DNA from: Micromonospora citrea
Lineage (GTDB): Bacteria; Actinomycetota; Actinomycetes; Mycobacteriales; Micromonosporaceae
NCBI RefSeq assembly: GCF_900090315.1
Contig: NZ_FMHZ01000002.1
Coordinates: forward strand, 806,001-870,000
Reading direction: 5' to 3'
DNA: 64,000 nucleotides
This document shows positions 50,208 through 58,645 of this stretch, piece by piece. The notes under the pieces were generated by a model. The model did no database searches, was not told the origin of the DNA, and was given only the letters and a program-made list of their open reading frames with translations. The first letter of the stretch is position 1. Every line of letters begins with the position of its first letter. Position numbers and translations under genes: made by a program.

Positions 50208-50260
50208 CGCCGCCCGGTGTCGCGGTGCCCGCACACAGGGCGCCGCGACACCGGGCGGCG
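50208..50260. terminator. Long perfect inverted repeat between convergent genes
   Basis: An 18-bp perfect stem (cgccgcccggtgtcgcgg / ccgcgacaccgggcggcg) with a 17-base loop lies in the 264-bp gap between the plus-strand HhH gene and the minus-strand YrdC-like gene. It is placed for bidirectional termination. No T-run is present. Confidence 0.65.
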
Positions 50261-50393
50261 CGGCATCCAGGGGCGGGCTCCACACCGGGGCGTCCCGCCC
50301 CCGTACCGGACCCGTTGGTGCTCACCCGCAGCGATCCGCCGGCAGGCGGAAGGATCCGCCGTCGGGCCGGGCAGCCGCCTCACCCGGCGTCGG

Positions 50394-51215
50394 TCACACC
50401 GGCACGCCCGCGTACGGCCGGACGGTGAGACGCCGGCCGGCGGTGGGGCCGAGCCGCACCTGGAGCCCGAGCGGCGCGGCGGCCCGACGCACCGCGTCGA
50501 CGTGCAGCGAGCCGTGCCGGTCGACGGTGAGCACCGGCGGCTCCTCCGGCTCGCCGGCCGGGGCATGGAACGACAGCAGCGTCACCGAGGTCGGCAGGTG
50601 CCCGGGGTGCGCGGCCCGGGCCGCCGCCTCGTCCCGGTGCGCGAGCACCACCAGGTCGTCGAGGTGGGCGAAGTCCTCGGCGATGCCCGCCGCCTTCCAG
50701 TGCGCCGGCTCGTCGGCCGCCCCGGTGCGGTGCCGCGACCGGTTGGCCGAGGTGATGTGGAGATGGTCCACCCCGATCTCGGCGACGGCCCGCTCGAAGA
50801 ACGCGTTCGACGGGCACGTCAGCCCCGGCGCGATCACCTGCGTGGTGCGTACACCCTGGTCGCGCAGGGTGAGGTGGGCGGGCAGCCGATCGACGGCGGG
50901 GCCGCGGAAGCCGAACGGGCCCGTACCGTAGAGGACGCCCATCAGTTGTCGCACCCGGCCCTCGGGCAGCCGGTGCGGCACCCGCGACCAGTCGAACATC
51001 GCCGGGATCCGCCGGAAGGCGGTGGTGATGCTGCCGACCTGGTCGGCGGGGCGGCCCTTCGCGACGTTGACCCGCCGCACGGTGGCCGCGTCCGGGCGGG
51101 TCACGATCGCGTAGAAGTTGCCGAAGGCCACCGCGACCACCGCGCCTCCGGCCAGCGCGCGGGCCGCGGCGGCGACGTCCTCGGGGCGGTCGACGTACCG
51201 GTGCGGGGCGTCCAT
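50394..51215 (-). CDS. YrdC/Sua5-like domain protein
   Basis: A 273-residue protein with a YrdC-like dsRNA/ATP-binding fold: PEDVAAAARALAGGAVVAVAFGNFYAIVT, then VNVAKGRPADQVGSITT (place of the K-x-R motif) and HITSANRSRH near residue 155 (place of the S-x-N motif). True TsaC/Sua5 makes threonylcarbamoyl-AMP for tRNA t6A. Here the motif spacing and long extra C-terminus (about 190-273) suggest a specialised paralogue. ATG follows aggagg. Confidence 0.7.
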   Translation of the reverse strand: MDAPHRYVDRPEDVAAAARALAGGAVVAVAFGNFYAIVTRPDAATVRRVNVAKGRPADQVGSITTAFRRIPAMFDWSRVPHRLPEGRVRQLMGVLYGTGPFGFRGPAVDRLPAHLTLRDQGVRTTQVIAPGLTCPSNAFFERAVAEIGVDHLHITSANRSRHRTGAADEPAHWKAAGIAEDFAHLDDLVVLAHRDEAAARAAHPGHLPTSVTLLSFHAPAGEPEEPPVLTVDRHGSLHVDAVRRAAAPLGLQVRLGPTAGRRLTVRPYAGVPV

Positions 51216-51446
51216 GGTGTCCTCCTGCGCGGTGCCTTGAGGCAGTTCTACGCCGACCGGACCGCCCGGGATGGTCGTCGGTCGCCGATCCGATAGCGGG
51301 CCGGCTCGCCCCGGGCCGGGCGGGCCCTCCGACGGGCCGGGGCCGCCGGCCGGCGGTGCGGTCGATCGGCGACGCCGTTAGCCGTTCACCGCGACTGGGT
51401 ACAACCTCCGGCACCTCGAACCACCACACCCTTTGCGGAGGCAGCG

Positions 51447-51653
51447 ATGCGTGGCACGTCGATATTCGGAGTCCTCGTCGTCATCTGGCTGATCATCGGT
51501 GCGGTCGCCGCCGGTCAGCGCGGCTACTACAGCGGCGACGACACCAACTGCGCCGAGGCCGGCACCATCCTGGTCACCATCGTCGCCGGGCCGCTGAACT
51601 ACATCGGCGCCAACCCCAAGGTCGACTGCGAACTGCCCCAGCCGTCCGAGTAG
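51447..51653 (+). CDS. Small secreted or membrane protein
   Basis: A 68-residue protein with one N-terminal TM or signal segment (IFGVLVVIWLIIGAVAAGQ, residues 6-24) and a small outer domain with two Cys (TNCAEAG, KVDCELP) that may pair. A TILVTIVAGPLNYIG segment near 40-54 could be a second TM. The ATG follows ggaggcagcg. Such short proteins are common in Micromonospora; no known function. Confidence 0.75.
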   Translation: MRGTSIFGVLVVIWLIIGAVAAGQRGYYSGDDTNCAEAGTILVTIVAGPLNYIGANPKVDCELPQPSE

Positions 51654-51666
51654 GACGAGTCTTCCC

Positions 51667-51692
51667 GGCCCGCGCCCACTGCGGCGCGGGCC
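51667..51692 (+). terminator. Hairpin terminator after the small membrane gene
   Basis: A 10-bp perfect stem (ggcccgcgcc / ggcgcgggcc) with a six-base loop starts 13 bp past the stop codon. Confidence 0.75.
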
Positions 51693-51986
51693 GATTCGTG
51701 TCCGCAGCCGGTCGGTCCGCGAGCCGGCCCGGTGCGCGTCCGGGCCGAGTCGGCGTCCCGTTCGGTGCGGATCATTCCCGCCGGCGGTGGTGCGCGTCCC
51801 CACGCGTGTGTGGTGCGTCGCCTCGCGCAGTGCGTCCTAGGAGGCTGGACTGCAGCTCGTCCGAGCGCCGCGCGCTCGCGCGCTCTCGGCGGCGGACGAC
51901 CGGGCGGCGGAGGCTGGGCGACGTTTGTCGACCGGGGCGGCGGGAACCGCCGTTGCTCACACCGCCGCACGGGACGGGAGCACGGG
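51693..51986. other. Spacer upstream of the LLM oxidoreductase gene
   Basis: Together with the preceding terminator this leaves 333 bp without a gene. It is GC-rich and contains an aggaggctgg string near 51839, but no start with a protein-like frame follows it. It presumably holds the promoter of the downstream gene, which I cannot place. Confidence 0.6.
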
Positions 51987-52946
51987 ATGAAGATCGGCTA
52001 CAAGCTGGCCGCGGAGGGGTACGGGCCGCAGGAGATCATCCGTCAGGCGGTCCGCGCCGAGCAGGCGGGCTTCGACTTCGTCGAGATGAGCGACCACTTC
52101 CACCCGTGGCTGGACGTGCAGGGGCACTCGTCGTTCGCCTGGAGCGTGCTGGCGGCGATCGCCGCGAAGACCGACACGCTGGGCCTGGCCACCGGGGTCA
52201 CCTGCCCGACCGTCCGGTACCACCCGGCGATCATCGCGCAGGCCGCGGCGACCATGGCGCTGATCTCCGACGGCCGGTTCACCCTCGGCGTCGGGGCCGG
52301 CGAACGGCTCAACGAGCACGTGGTCGGGCAGGGCTTCCCCAGCGTCCGGGGCCGGCACGAGCGACTGCGGGAGGCGTTGGAGATCATCCGGCTGCTCTGG
52401 CAGGGCGGCTACCGCTCGTACGAGGGCAAGCACCTCCAACTGGAGGACGCCCGCGTCTTCGACCTGCCCGACACCCCGCCGGTCATCGCGGTGGCCGCCA
52501 GCGGCCGGGCCTCGGCGACGATGGCCGCGGAACTCGGCGACGGCCTGTTCGTCACCGAGCCGAAGGAGTCGATCGTCGCGCACTACCGCGAGGCCGGCGG
52601 CGACGGCCCCCGCTACGCCGAGGTGCCGATGGCCTGGGCTCCCGACGACGGGCAGGCGGTACGCGCGGTGCTGGAGACCAGCCGCTGGATGGTCACCGGG
52701 TGGAAGGTGATGAGCGAGCTGCCCAACCCGGTCAACTTCGACGCCGCCAGCGCGTACGTCGAGGAGCGGCACGTCCGCGAGCTGTTCTCCGTCGGTCCGG
52801 ACCCGGAGGCGCACGTGGCGAAGGTCCGCTCCTACGTCGAGGCGGGCCACGACCACATCGTGCTGCAGAACGCCGGCCCCGACCCCGACGGCTTCCTCGA
52901 CTTCTTCGCTGGCGACCTCGCCGGCCGGCTGCGCGCCCTCGGCTGA
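51987..52946 (+). CDS. LLM-class F420-dependent oxidoreductase (FGD-like)
   Basis: A 319-residue TIM-barrel oxidoreductase of the luciferase-like F420 family, subgroup of F420-dependent glucose-6-phosphate dehydrogenase (TIGR03557-like). Marks are MKIGYKLAAEGYGPQEII, FVEMSDHFHPW near residue 33, GVTCPTVRYHPAIIAQAAAT near 70 and GRFTLGVGAGERLNEH near 97-112. The substrate is not fixed by sequence. ATG follows gggacgggag. Confidence 0.9.
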   Translation: MKIGYKLAAEGYGPQEIIRQAVRAEQAGFDFVEMSDHFHPWLDVQGHSSFAWSVLAAIAAKTDTLGLATGVTCPTVRYHPAIIAQAAATMALISDGRFTLGVGAGERLNEHVVGQGFPSVRGRHERLREALEIIRLLWQGGYRSYEGKHLQLEDARVFDLPDTPPVIAVAASGRASATMAAELGDGLFVTEPKESIVAHYREAGGDGPRYAEVPMAWAPDDGQAVRAVLETSRWMVTGWKVMSELPNPVNFDAASAYVEERHVRELFSVGPDPEAHVAKVRSYVEAGHDHIVLQNAGPDPDGFLDFFAGDLAGRLRALG

Positions 52947-53138
52947 GCGCGGACGACGGGACGCGGCGCCACCGGCCCGCCCGAGGAGTCGCCACGGGAC
53001 GGGAAGAGCGAATGGCGGCGGGCCGTCCACGGGGACGGGCACGCGACGAGGGGCGCGCCCGGCCCGCCGCCACGACGATCATGGCTGGCGGGGCCGGACG
53101 CGCCCCGGGGACGGGCGCGGGGCGCCCGACGGTGTCGG

Positions 53139-54689
53139 TCAGCGGAAGCAGTGGGCCACCGGCACCAGGCTGCCCTCGCAGTTGGTGGGCTCGTTGTCGA
53201 TGATGTCGGTCTCGTCGTCGACCCTGACCCGCGCCTTCTCGGCGAAGAGGCCGCCCGGCTTCACCGTGGCGGAGTTGCCGGCCACCCGGCTGGTGTAGAG
53301 GGAGACCTGGCCCAGGGAGGCGAACACGCCGCCGCCCTTCGAGGCCGCGCCGACGGCGTGGTTCCGGTCGACCTCGCTGTTCCGCACCAGCAGGTTCGAC
53401 TTCAGGGCGTGGATCCCGCCGCCGGAGCCCCGGGCGGTGTTGCCGGCCACGACGCTGTCGTCGAGCGGGAGCAGCCCCTGGAAGGTCGAGATGCCGCCGC
53501 CGTTGCCGGTGGCGGTGTTGTCGCGCACCTCCATCCCGCGCAGGAAGATCAGCGCGTCCGAGTTGGCGATGCCGCCGCCGGTCTGGGCGGTGTTGCCGAG
53601 CACCTTCGTGTCCGCCACCCTCGTGCGGGCCGAGAAGCTGGCGATGCCGCCGCCCTGCTCCGCGTTGTTGTGCGCGAAGGCGCTCTTCTGCACCTCGGCC
53701 GCTCCCCGGTAGTTGCCGAGTCCCCCGCCGTACGCGACGGCGCTGTTGTCGTGGAACTTCGACGTGCGCAGGCTCAGCACACCGCCGTTGAGCAGTCCGC
53801 CGCCCTTGCCCGCCTTGCCGGCGGCGCGGTTGCCGACGAACGTGCTGTCGGTGACGACCATGTTGCCGTCGTTGAAGATCCCGCCGCCGCCCCCCTCCGC
53901 CGAGAGGGAGGTGCTGCCGACGACCGTGGTGCGCTCGACCACCGCGGACGCGCCGTGCACGACGTGGATGCTGCCGCCCTCGGCGGCCGAGAGGCCGTTG
54001 CGCAGCACGACGTCCGACAGGGTCAGCTCGCCGCCGTCGCGGACGGTGAAGAACCGGAACGCCTCGGCGTGCACGTCGCGGACGATGGTGGCGCCCTCGC
54101 CCCGGATCGTGATCGGGTGGTAGATGACCGGCAGCCCGGCCTTGTCGTGCTGCGGGTTGCGCGGCGGGGCCTCGGCGTCGCCCGGGTTCTCCGCGCTGTC
54201 GGCCGCCTCGCGGGCGTCGCGGATCCCGCCGTCGTAGTCGTCGGGCTGCTGGAAGGCGTGCGTCAGCTCGTACGTGCACCTGGGCGCGAGCCGCAGGTGG
54301 GCGCCGCCCTCGGCGTTGGCCCGGACCAGCGCGGCGATGAGCTTCGCCGGGTCGCAGGGCACCGGGACCTCCCCGCGGCGGCCGGGCTGCGGGCCCCGCT
54401 CCGTCCTGCCGTCGCGCGGCTTGCCGTCCCAGTCGCCGGAGTCCCGCCCGCCGAGGTCGCCGCGGCGCTGCTCACGGAGGTCGTCGCGGTGTCCCGCGCC
54501 GGAGTCGGCGCCGCGCAGCACCAGCGCCGGCGCGTCCGACACGGCGGGCAGGTTCGGGGCGGCCCCCGCCACCCCCGCCACCCCCGCGACGCCGGCCACC
54601 AGGCTGCCCGCGACGAGTCCACCGGCTAAGAACCACCGGGACCGCCGCGTGGCTCGCGCCGTTCGCCGGTTCCCTCGATACGTCGACAT
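53139..54689 (-). CDS. Secreted right-handed beta-helix protein
   Basis: A 516-residue exported protein. The signal peptide (about residues 18-44) contains a VAG triplet repeated four times just before the cut site. A low-complexity charged region (60-105) leads to a parallel beta-helix (about 110-505) with repeated GGGI/GGGL + N-x-A turns (GGGIFNDGN, GGGLLNGG, GGGLGNYRG, GGGIASFS, GGGIANSD, GGGISTFQ, GGGIHALK, GGGVFASLG). This is like chlamydial/actinobacterial outer polymorphic-type proteins. Binding or adhesive role is guessed. ATG follows aggcaggga. Confidence 0.88.
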   Translation of the reverse strand: MSTYRGNRRTARATRRSRWFLAGGLVAGSLVAGVAGVAGVAGAAPNLPAVSDAPALVLRGADSGAGHRDDLREQRRGDLGGRDSGDWDGKPRDGRTERGPQPGRRGEVPVPCDPAKLIAALVRANAEGGAHLRLAPRCTYELTHAFQQPDDYDGGIRDAREAADSAENPGDAEAPPRNPQHDKAGLPVIYHPITIRGEGATIVRDVHAEAFRFFTVRDGGELTLSDVVLRNGLSAAEGGSIHVVHGASAVVERTTVVGSTSLSAEGGGGGIFNDGNMVVTDSTFVGNRAAGKAGKGGGLLNGGVLSLRTSKFHDNSAVAYGGGLGNYRGAAEVQKSAFAHNNAEQGGGIASFSARTRVADTKVLGNTAQTGGGIANSDALIFLRGMEVRDNTATGNGGGISTFQGLLPLDDSVVAGNTARGSGGGIHALKSNLLVRNSEVDRNHAVGAASKGGGVFASLGQVSLYTSRVAGNSATVKPGGLFAEKARVRVDDETDIIDNEPTNCEGSLVPVAHCFR

Positions 54690-54801
54690 CAGGCTTCCCT
54701 GCCTTTCGCGTGCATGACCGGCCGCCCGGACCGGGCGGGGGGTGGCGGCCATCTCGACGCCACCGAGGGTCACGATACGAGCGAAACTCGGGCAAGTCAG
54801 T

Positions 54802-54832
54802 CGAAGATGAATAAACGTAGTGTTCATCTTCG
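54802..54832. promoter_or_regulatory. AT-rich palindrome between two minus-strand genes
   Basis: cgaagatgaa (54802-54811) and ttcatcttcg (54823-54832) are perfect 10-bp inverted repeats around an 11-base AT-rich loop. It lies 37 bp past the APC permease stop and 113 bp before the start of the beta-helix gene. It can be an operator of the latter or a hairpin ending the former. Confidence 0.55.
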
Positions 54833-54868
54833 GTGGACCGATCGGCCCCAAACGGGCACGGCCCCCGG

Positions 54869-56962
54869 TCAACCGCCGACGTGGATGCCGGGGCGGCGGG
54901 TCGGGTCCGGTTCGGACTTGCGGAGGATCTCCCGGACCACGGGCGGGGTGTCGCCCCGGCCGAGGATGAGGTAGCGCAGCAGGTGCCCCAGCGGGTTTCC
55001 CTCGGACCACTCGAAGTGGGCGTGCGGACGGACCCCGGTGACGTCGCGCAGCGCCAACAGGATCGCCGCGATCGCGTTGGGCACGGCCGGGCTGCTGGCC
55101 CGCAGCACCCGGAACCCACCGACCTCCGCGCCGCGCACCCGCAGCACGTCGCTGAACTTCGACGGGTCGACCACGTCGATCTCCAGGAAGAGGATGTCGC
55201 CCTCGCCGGGGACCGGGTTCATGCTCCGCTGCGCCCGCTCCTTGACCGTGTACTCCTTCACCGCGCCGGTCGCCCGCTTGTGCGCGATCAGGTGCAGCCG
55301 GCCGTCGTGCGCCAGCGACTCGGCGACGAAGCGCCGGGCCCGCTCGTCGAACTCGATCCGCTCCGCGCGCAGCTCGGTGGTCCGGCTCACCCGGGAGACG
55401 AGCGAGACGACGACGATGCCGAGGATGAACAGCGCCGAGATGGTGATGCCGTGCGGCTTGGCGATCACGTTCTCGGCCAGCGCGTACAGCAGGACGAGGG
55501 TGAGCACCGCGAAGCCGGCGGCGGCGCGGCGCTCCCGGCGACGGGCCGCGGAGATGGTGACGGCCACGGCGGCCGAGACCATCATGGCGAGGATCCCGGT
55601 GGCGTACGCGCCGGCCTGGGCGTTCACGTCGGCCCGGAACGCCACGGTGATCGCGACGCTGACCAGGGTGTAGACGATCACGACGGGCCGCACCGCCCGG
55701 GCCCACTCCGGCGCCATCCCGTAGGTGGGCAGGTAGCGGGGCACGATGTTGATCAGACCGGCCATCGCGGAGGCGCCGGCGAACCAGAGGATCAGCGCGC
55801 TGCTGATGTCGTAGAGGGTGCCGAAGGCCCCGCCGACGTGCTCGTGGGCGAGGTAGGCCAGCGCCCGGCCGTTGGCGGCCCCGCCCGGTTCGAACTCGGC
55901 GGCGGGGATCAGCACCGTGGTGACGAACGACGTGGAGACCAGGTAGACCGACATGATCAGCGCGGCGGTGGCGAGCATGCGTCGGGTGTTGCGGATCCGC
56001 GCCGCCAGCCGGGCGTCACGGTCGGCGCCCTCGCCCGCCACCAGCGGCATCATGCTGACCCCGGTCTCGAAGCCGGAGAGCCCGAGCACCAGCAGCGGGA
56101 AGGCGAGCACGGCGGTCACCGCCACCTCGCCGGGGTCACCGCCGGCGGTCAGCGCGGCGGTCCAGTCCGCCAGGGTGCCCGGGTCCGCGGCGACCTCGGC
56201 CACCGAGACCGCGACGATCACCGCGTTCAGCGCCAGGAAGACCACGACCAGCGGGATGGCCACCGCGACCGCCTCCCGGAAGCCGAGCAGGAAGACCCCG
56301 CCGAGGACCAGCAGCAGTACGACGGTGACGCCGACGGCGACGGCCGTGCCGCCGACGCCCTCGGGGACCAGCGGGTTCTCCAGCAGGTGCACCGTGGCGT
56401 CGGCCGAGGAGAGGGTGATCGTGATGATCCAGGAGGTGGCCACGAAGCCGAGCAGCACCAGTACGAAGATCTTGCCGCGCCAGAACGGCAGCAGCCGCTC
56501 CAGCATCGCCACCGAGCCCTGCCCGTGCGGGCTCTCCCGGGCCACCCGCCGGTACATCGGCAGCATGCCGAGCAGGGTCAGCGCGACGATCAGCAGGGTC
56601 GCCAGCGGGGAGAGCGTCCCGGCCGCCACCGCCGCGATGCCGGGCAGGTAGGACAGGGTCGAGAAGTAGTCCACCCCCGTCAGGCACATGACCTGCCACC
56701 AGGCGTGCGAGCGGCTCTGCCCCTCCACCGCCTCCGGTCCCACCGGCTGCACCCGGTGCGTGAACAGCCACCGCCGCAGCGGGCTGAGCGGCGCGGCGGG
56801 CCGGCTGGGACTCGCCGTCACCTCGGGGACGTCGACCGGGCGGCCCCTGCGTCCGCCGGGGCGGGTGGGGTCACGCGCGGCCCGCAGGTCCCGGCTCGGG
56901 CCGGCGGGCGGCGGGCGGCGGCCGCGCGTGCGCCGCGGCCTCGCCCCGTCCTCGTCAGCCAT
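54869..56962 (-). CDS. APC superfamily permease with cytoplasmic C-terminal domain
   Basis: A 697-residue transporter of the amino acid-polyamine-organocation superfamily, of the large actinobacterial type with about 12 TM segments (residues about 95-560) beginning [25 protein letters not shown] and including [24 protein letters not shown] long N-terminal basic/Pro region (1-60) and a C-terminal soluble domain (about 575-697) flank it. Substrate could be an amino acid or K+. ATG at 56962 is chosen; longer starts add only Arg/Pro-rich sequence. Confidence 0.88.
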   Translation of the reverse strand: MADEDGARPRRTRGRRPPPAGPSRDLRAARDPTRPGGRRGRPVDVPEVTASPSRPAAPLSPLRRWLFTHRVQPVGPEAVEGQSRSHAWWQVMCLTGVDYFSTLSYLPGIAAVAAGTLSPLATLLIVALTLLGMLPMYRRVARESPHGQGSVAMLERLLPFWRGKIFVLVLLGFVATSWIITITLSSADATVHLLENPLVPEGVGGTAVAVGVTVVLLLVLGGVFLLGFREAVAVAIPLVVVFLALNAVIVAVSVAEVAADPGTLADWTAALTAGGDPGEVAVTAVLAFPLLVLGLSGFETGVSMMPLVAGEGADRDARLAARIRNTRRMLATAALIMSVYLVSTSFVTTVLIPAAEFEPGGAANGRALAYLAHEHVGGAFGTLYDISSALILWFAGASAMAGLINIVPRYLPTYGMAPEWARAVRPVVIVYTLVSVAITVAFRADVNAQAGAYATGILAMMVSAAVAVTISAARRRERRAAAGFAVLTLVLLYALAENVIAKPHGITISALFILGIVVVSLVSRVSRTTELRAERIEFDERARRFVAESLAHDGRLHLIAHKRATGAVKEYTVKERAQRSMNPVPGEGDILFLEIDVVDPSKFSDVLRVRGAEVGGFRVLRASSPAVPNAIAAILLALRDVTGVRPHAHFEWSEGNPLGHLLRYLILGRGDTPPVVREILRKSEPDPTRRPGIHVGG

Positions 56963-57065
56963 GCCCCGTCCCCACCCCTCGGCGGCCCTGCCCCGACCGT
57001 AGGCGGTCCCCCGCCGGCCGCCCGCCGGAACGGCGAACCCCGGGCCCCCGCCCGCCCACCGGGCC

Positions 57066-57235
57066 CGCAGGCCCTCCCGCCCGGGCCGCCGACGTCGCAG
57101 ACGACTCAGCTCCACAGTTTCCGCAGGCCCTCCCGCCGAGGCCGCCGACGTCGCAGACGACTCACCTCGACAGCTCCCCGCGAGCCCTCCCGCCGAGGTC
57201 GCCGGCGCCGCAGCCGGCTCAGGTCGACGGCTGCG
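57066..57235. repeat. Three 56-57-bp tandem repeats of a gene end
   Basis: Units start at 57066, 57122 and 57179. The third contains the stop codon and last codons of the minus-strand gene at 57219; the first two are diverged copies lying outside it. Each has ccctcccgcc near its left side and a gactca or ggctca stop-like triplet. On the minus strand one frame reads as [12 protein letters not shown] repeats without a gene. Confidence 0.8.
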
Positions 57236-57629
57236 GCGGGCGCAGCGCCGCGGCCAGGGCGTCCGGGTCGGCGATCGTCACGGTCGCGCCCGGGTGCCGG
57301 AGCCAGCCGCCGGGCAGCAGGGCGGGCACCGGCTCGGCGAAGCGGAGGCAGAGCCCGGCCGCCGTGCTGCTGCCGAAGGTGACGCCGGCGTCGGCCAGCG
57401 AGAGGTGCGGCCCCACCGCCCGCCACCAGCGGTACGGCCCGCCCCGCTCGACGCCGGTCACGTTGCGTCGGGGGGTGCGCAGCCGCCACGGGCCGAACCG
57501 GACCACCACCTCCGCCGCGTCGACGCGCACCCAGGCGGTCTCGGGGCGGACGCCGAGCAGCGCCAGCGCGGGGCGGAAGACCGGATCGAAGCGGAACGCG
57601 AACCGGCGCGCGTCGGGGGCGTGGGTCAC
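57219..57629 (-). CDS. Conserved hypothetical protein
   Basis: A 136-residue soluble protein, mostly beta: [18 protein letters not shown], then [29 protein letters not shown], a [24 protein letters not shown] segment and a final [14 protein letters not shown]. It looks like a PH-like domain found in actinobacterial conserved proteins of unknown role. GTG start at 57629 is chosen for the first in-frame protein-like codons; no strong ribosome site. Confidence 0.72.
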   Translation of the reverse strand: MTHAPDARRFAFRFDPVFRPALALLGVRPETAWVRVDAAEVVVRFGPWRLRTPRRNVTGVERGGPYRWWRAVGPHLSLADAGVTFGSSTAAGLCLRFAEPVPALLPGGWLRHPGATVTIADPDALAAALRPPQPST

Positions 57630-57765
57630 GACTCCGGCGTACCCGGTGCGGGCCGGCCGACACCCCCCGGGCCGGCCGGCCCGCGCGCCTCGCGACGACG
57701 GCCCGGGACGCGTCCCCGCGCTCCGCCTGGTTGCCGGTGCGGAGCGCGGGGACCCCCCGTCCCGG

Positions 57766-58536
57766 CTACTGCAGGAACGCCCCGAGGGGCGAGAGCAGCA
57801 GCCGGCCGAGCGCGGCGGCGGTGTCGTCCAACCGCGCGCGCTCGCACTCATGGGCGGCCGGATCGTGCCGGCACCGCCAGATCTTCTGCGCGTTGCGCCA
57901 GGCGACGTCGCGCGTGTACTCGACCAGCTCCCCCTGGTACCAGTCGTCGATGTCGCCGTTGAGCATGTCGATGAGCAGCTGCCAGCGCTCCAGGTAGCCG
58001 CGCCGCAGGCCGGGGATCTTGTCGGCGAAGATGTTGTTGATCTCGAGGTAGTCGCGGTGCTGGTCGGTGCCGTCGACCGGCTCCGACTCCAGGCTGTCGA
58101 ACGTCGTCACCAGCGCGAACGGCAGATCGAAGTTGATGTGCGCGTTCACCCCCGCCGCCGCCGACGGCAGCGGGCGGGCGTCCGGGCCGCGCATCCGCTG
58201 GAACAGGCACGCCCACGCCTTCGGCGTGCCCGGGCTGGAGTCGGTCCACAGCCGCATCGCGTCGAAGTAGCGGGCGGCGAACTCCACGTCCAGCCGGGAC
58301 AGGAACACCGGGTCGGCGAACCGGTCGTCGTAGAGCCCGTTGAGCACGCTCTCGGTGATCGTCAGGTAGAGCCTGTTGAAGTCGGCCAGCGGGCAGCTCG
58401 CCTCCAGCGGAGGCAGCCGGACCAGCAGGTCCTGGAGCTTGGCGAGGTGGTCGACGACCGCCGGCACGTCGGCGGGGTGGTCGGAGAGCAGGTCGACGAT
58501 GTCCCGATGCACGGGCCCCCACACCGGTTCCGTCAT
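57766..58536 (-). CDS. DUF5995 family protein
   Basis: A 256-residue helical protein matching the DUF5995 family as I know it: FNRLYLTITESVLNGLYDDRFADPVFLSRLDVEFAARYFDAMRLW, then AWACLFQRMRGP, AGVNAHINFDLPFALV near residues 128-142 and IFADKIPGLRRGYLERWQLLIDMLNGDIDDWYQG. The His/Asn in the AHIN and D-rich motifs might bind a metal. Function unknown. ggaggagag precedes the ATG. Confidence 0.85.
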   Translation of the reverse strand: MTEPVWGPVHRDIVDLLSDHPADVPAVVDHLAKLQDLLVRLPPLEASCPLADFNRLYLTITESVLNGLYDDRFADPVFLSRLDVEFAARYFDAMRLWTDSSPGTPKAWACLFQRMRGPDARPLPSAAAGVNAHINFDLPFALVTTFDSLESEPVDGTDQHRDYLEINNIFADKIPGLRRGYLERWQLLIDMLNGDIDDWYQGELVEYTRDVAWRNAQKIWRCRHDPAAHECERARLDDTAAALGRLLLSPLGAFLQ

Positions 58537-58645
58537 CTCTCCTCCACAGCGTTCCCGGGCACCCCGTGCCGTCGGCGACGTCGCACACTCTGCCAGCCGG
58601 CGTCCGGCGGCCGGATCAGTAGAACGACGTATCCGTACGCGCGCG

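Noticed and set aside
51378..51803. A 141-codon minus-strand gene near 51.4-51.8 kb
   Set aside because: Antisense to the small membrane protein gene, Asp/Gly/Arg-rich and without ribosome site or motif.
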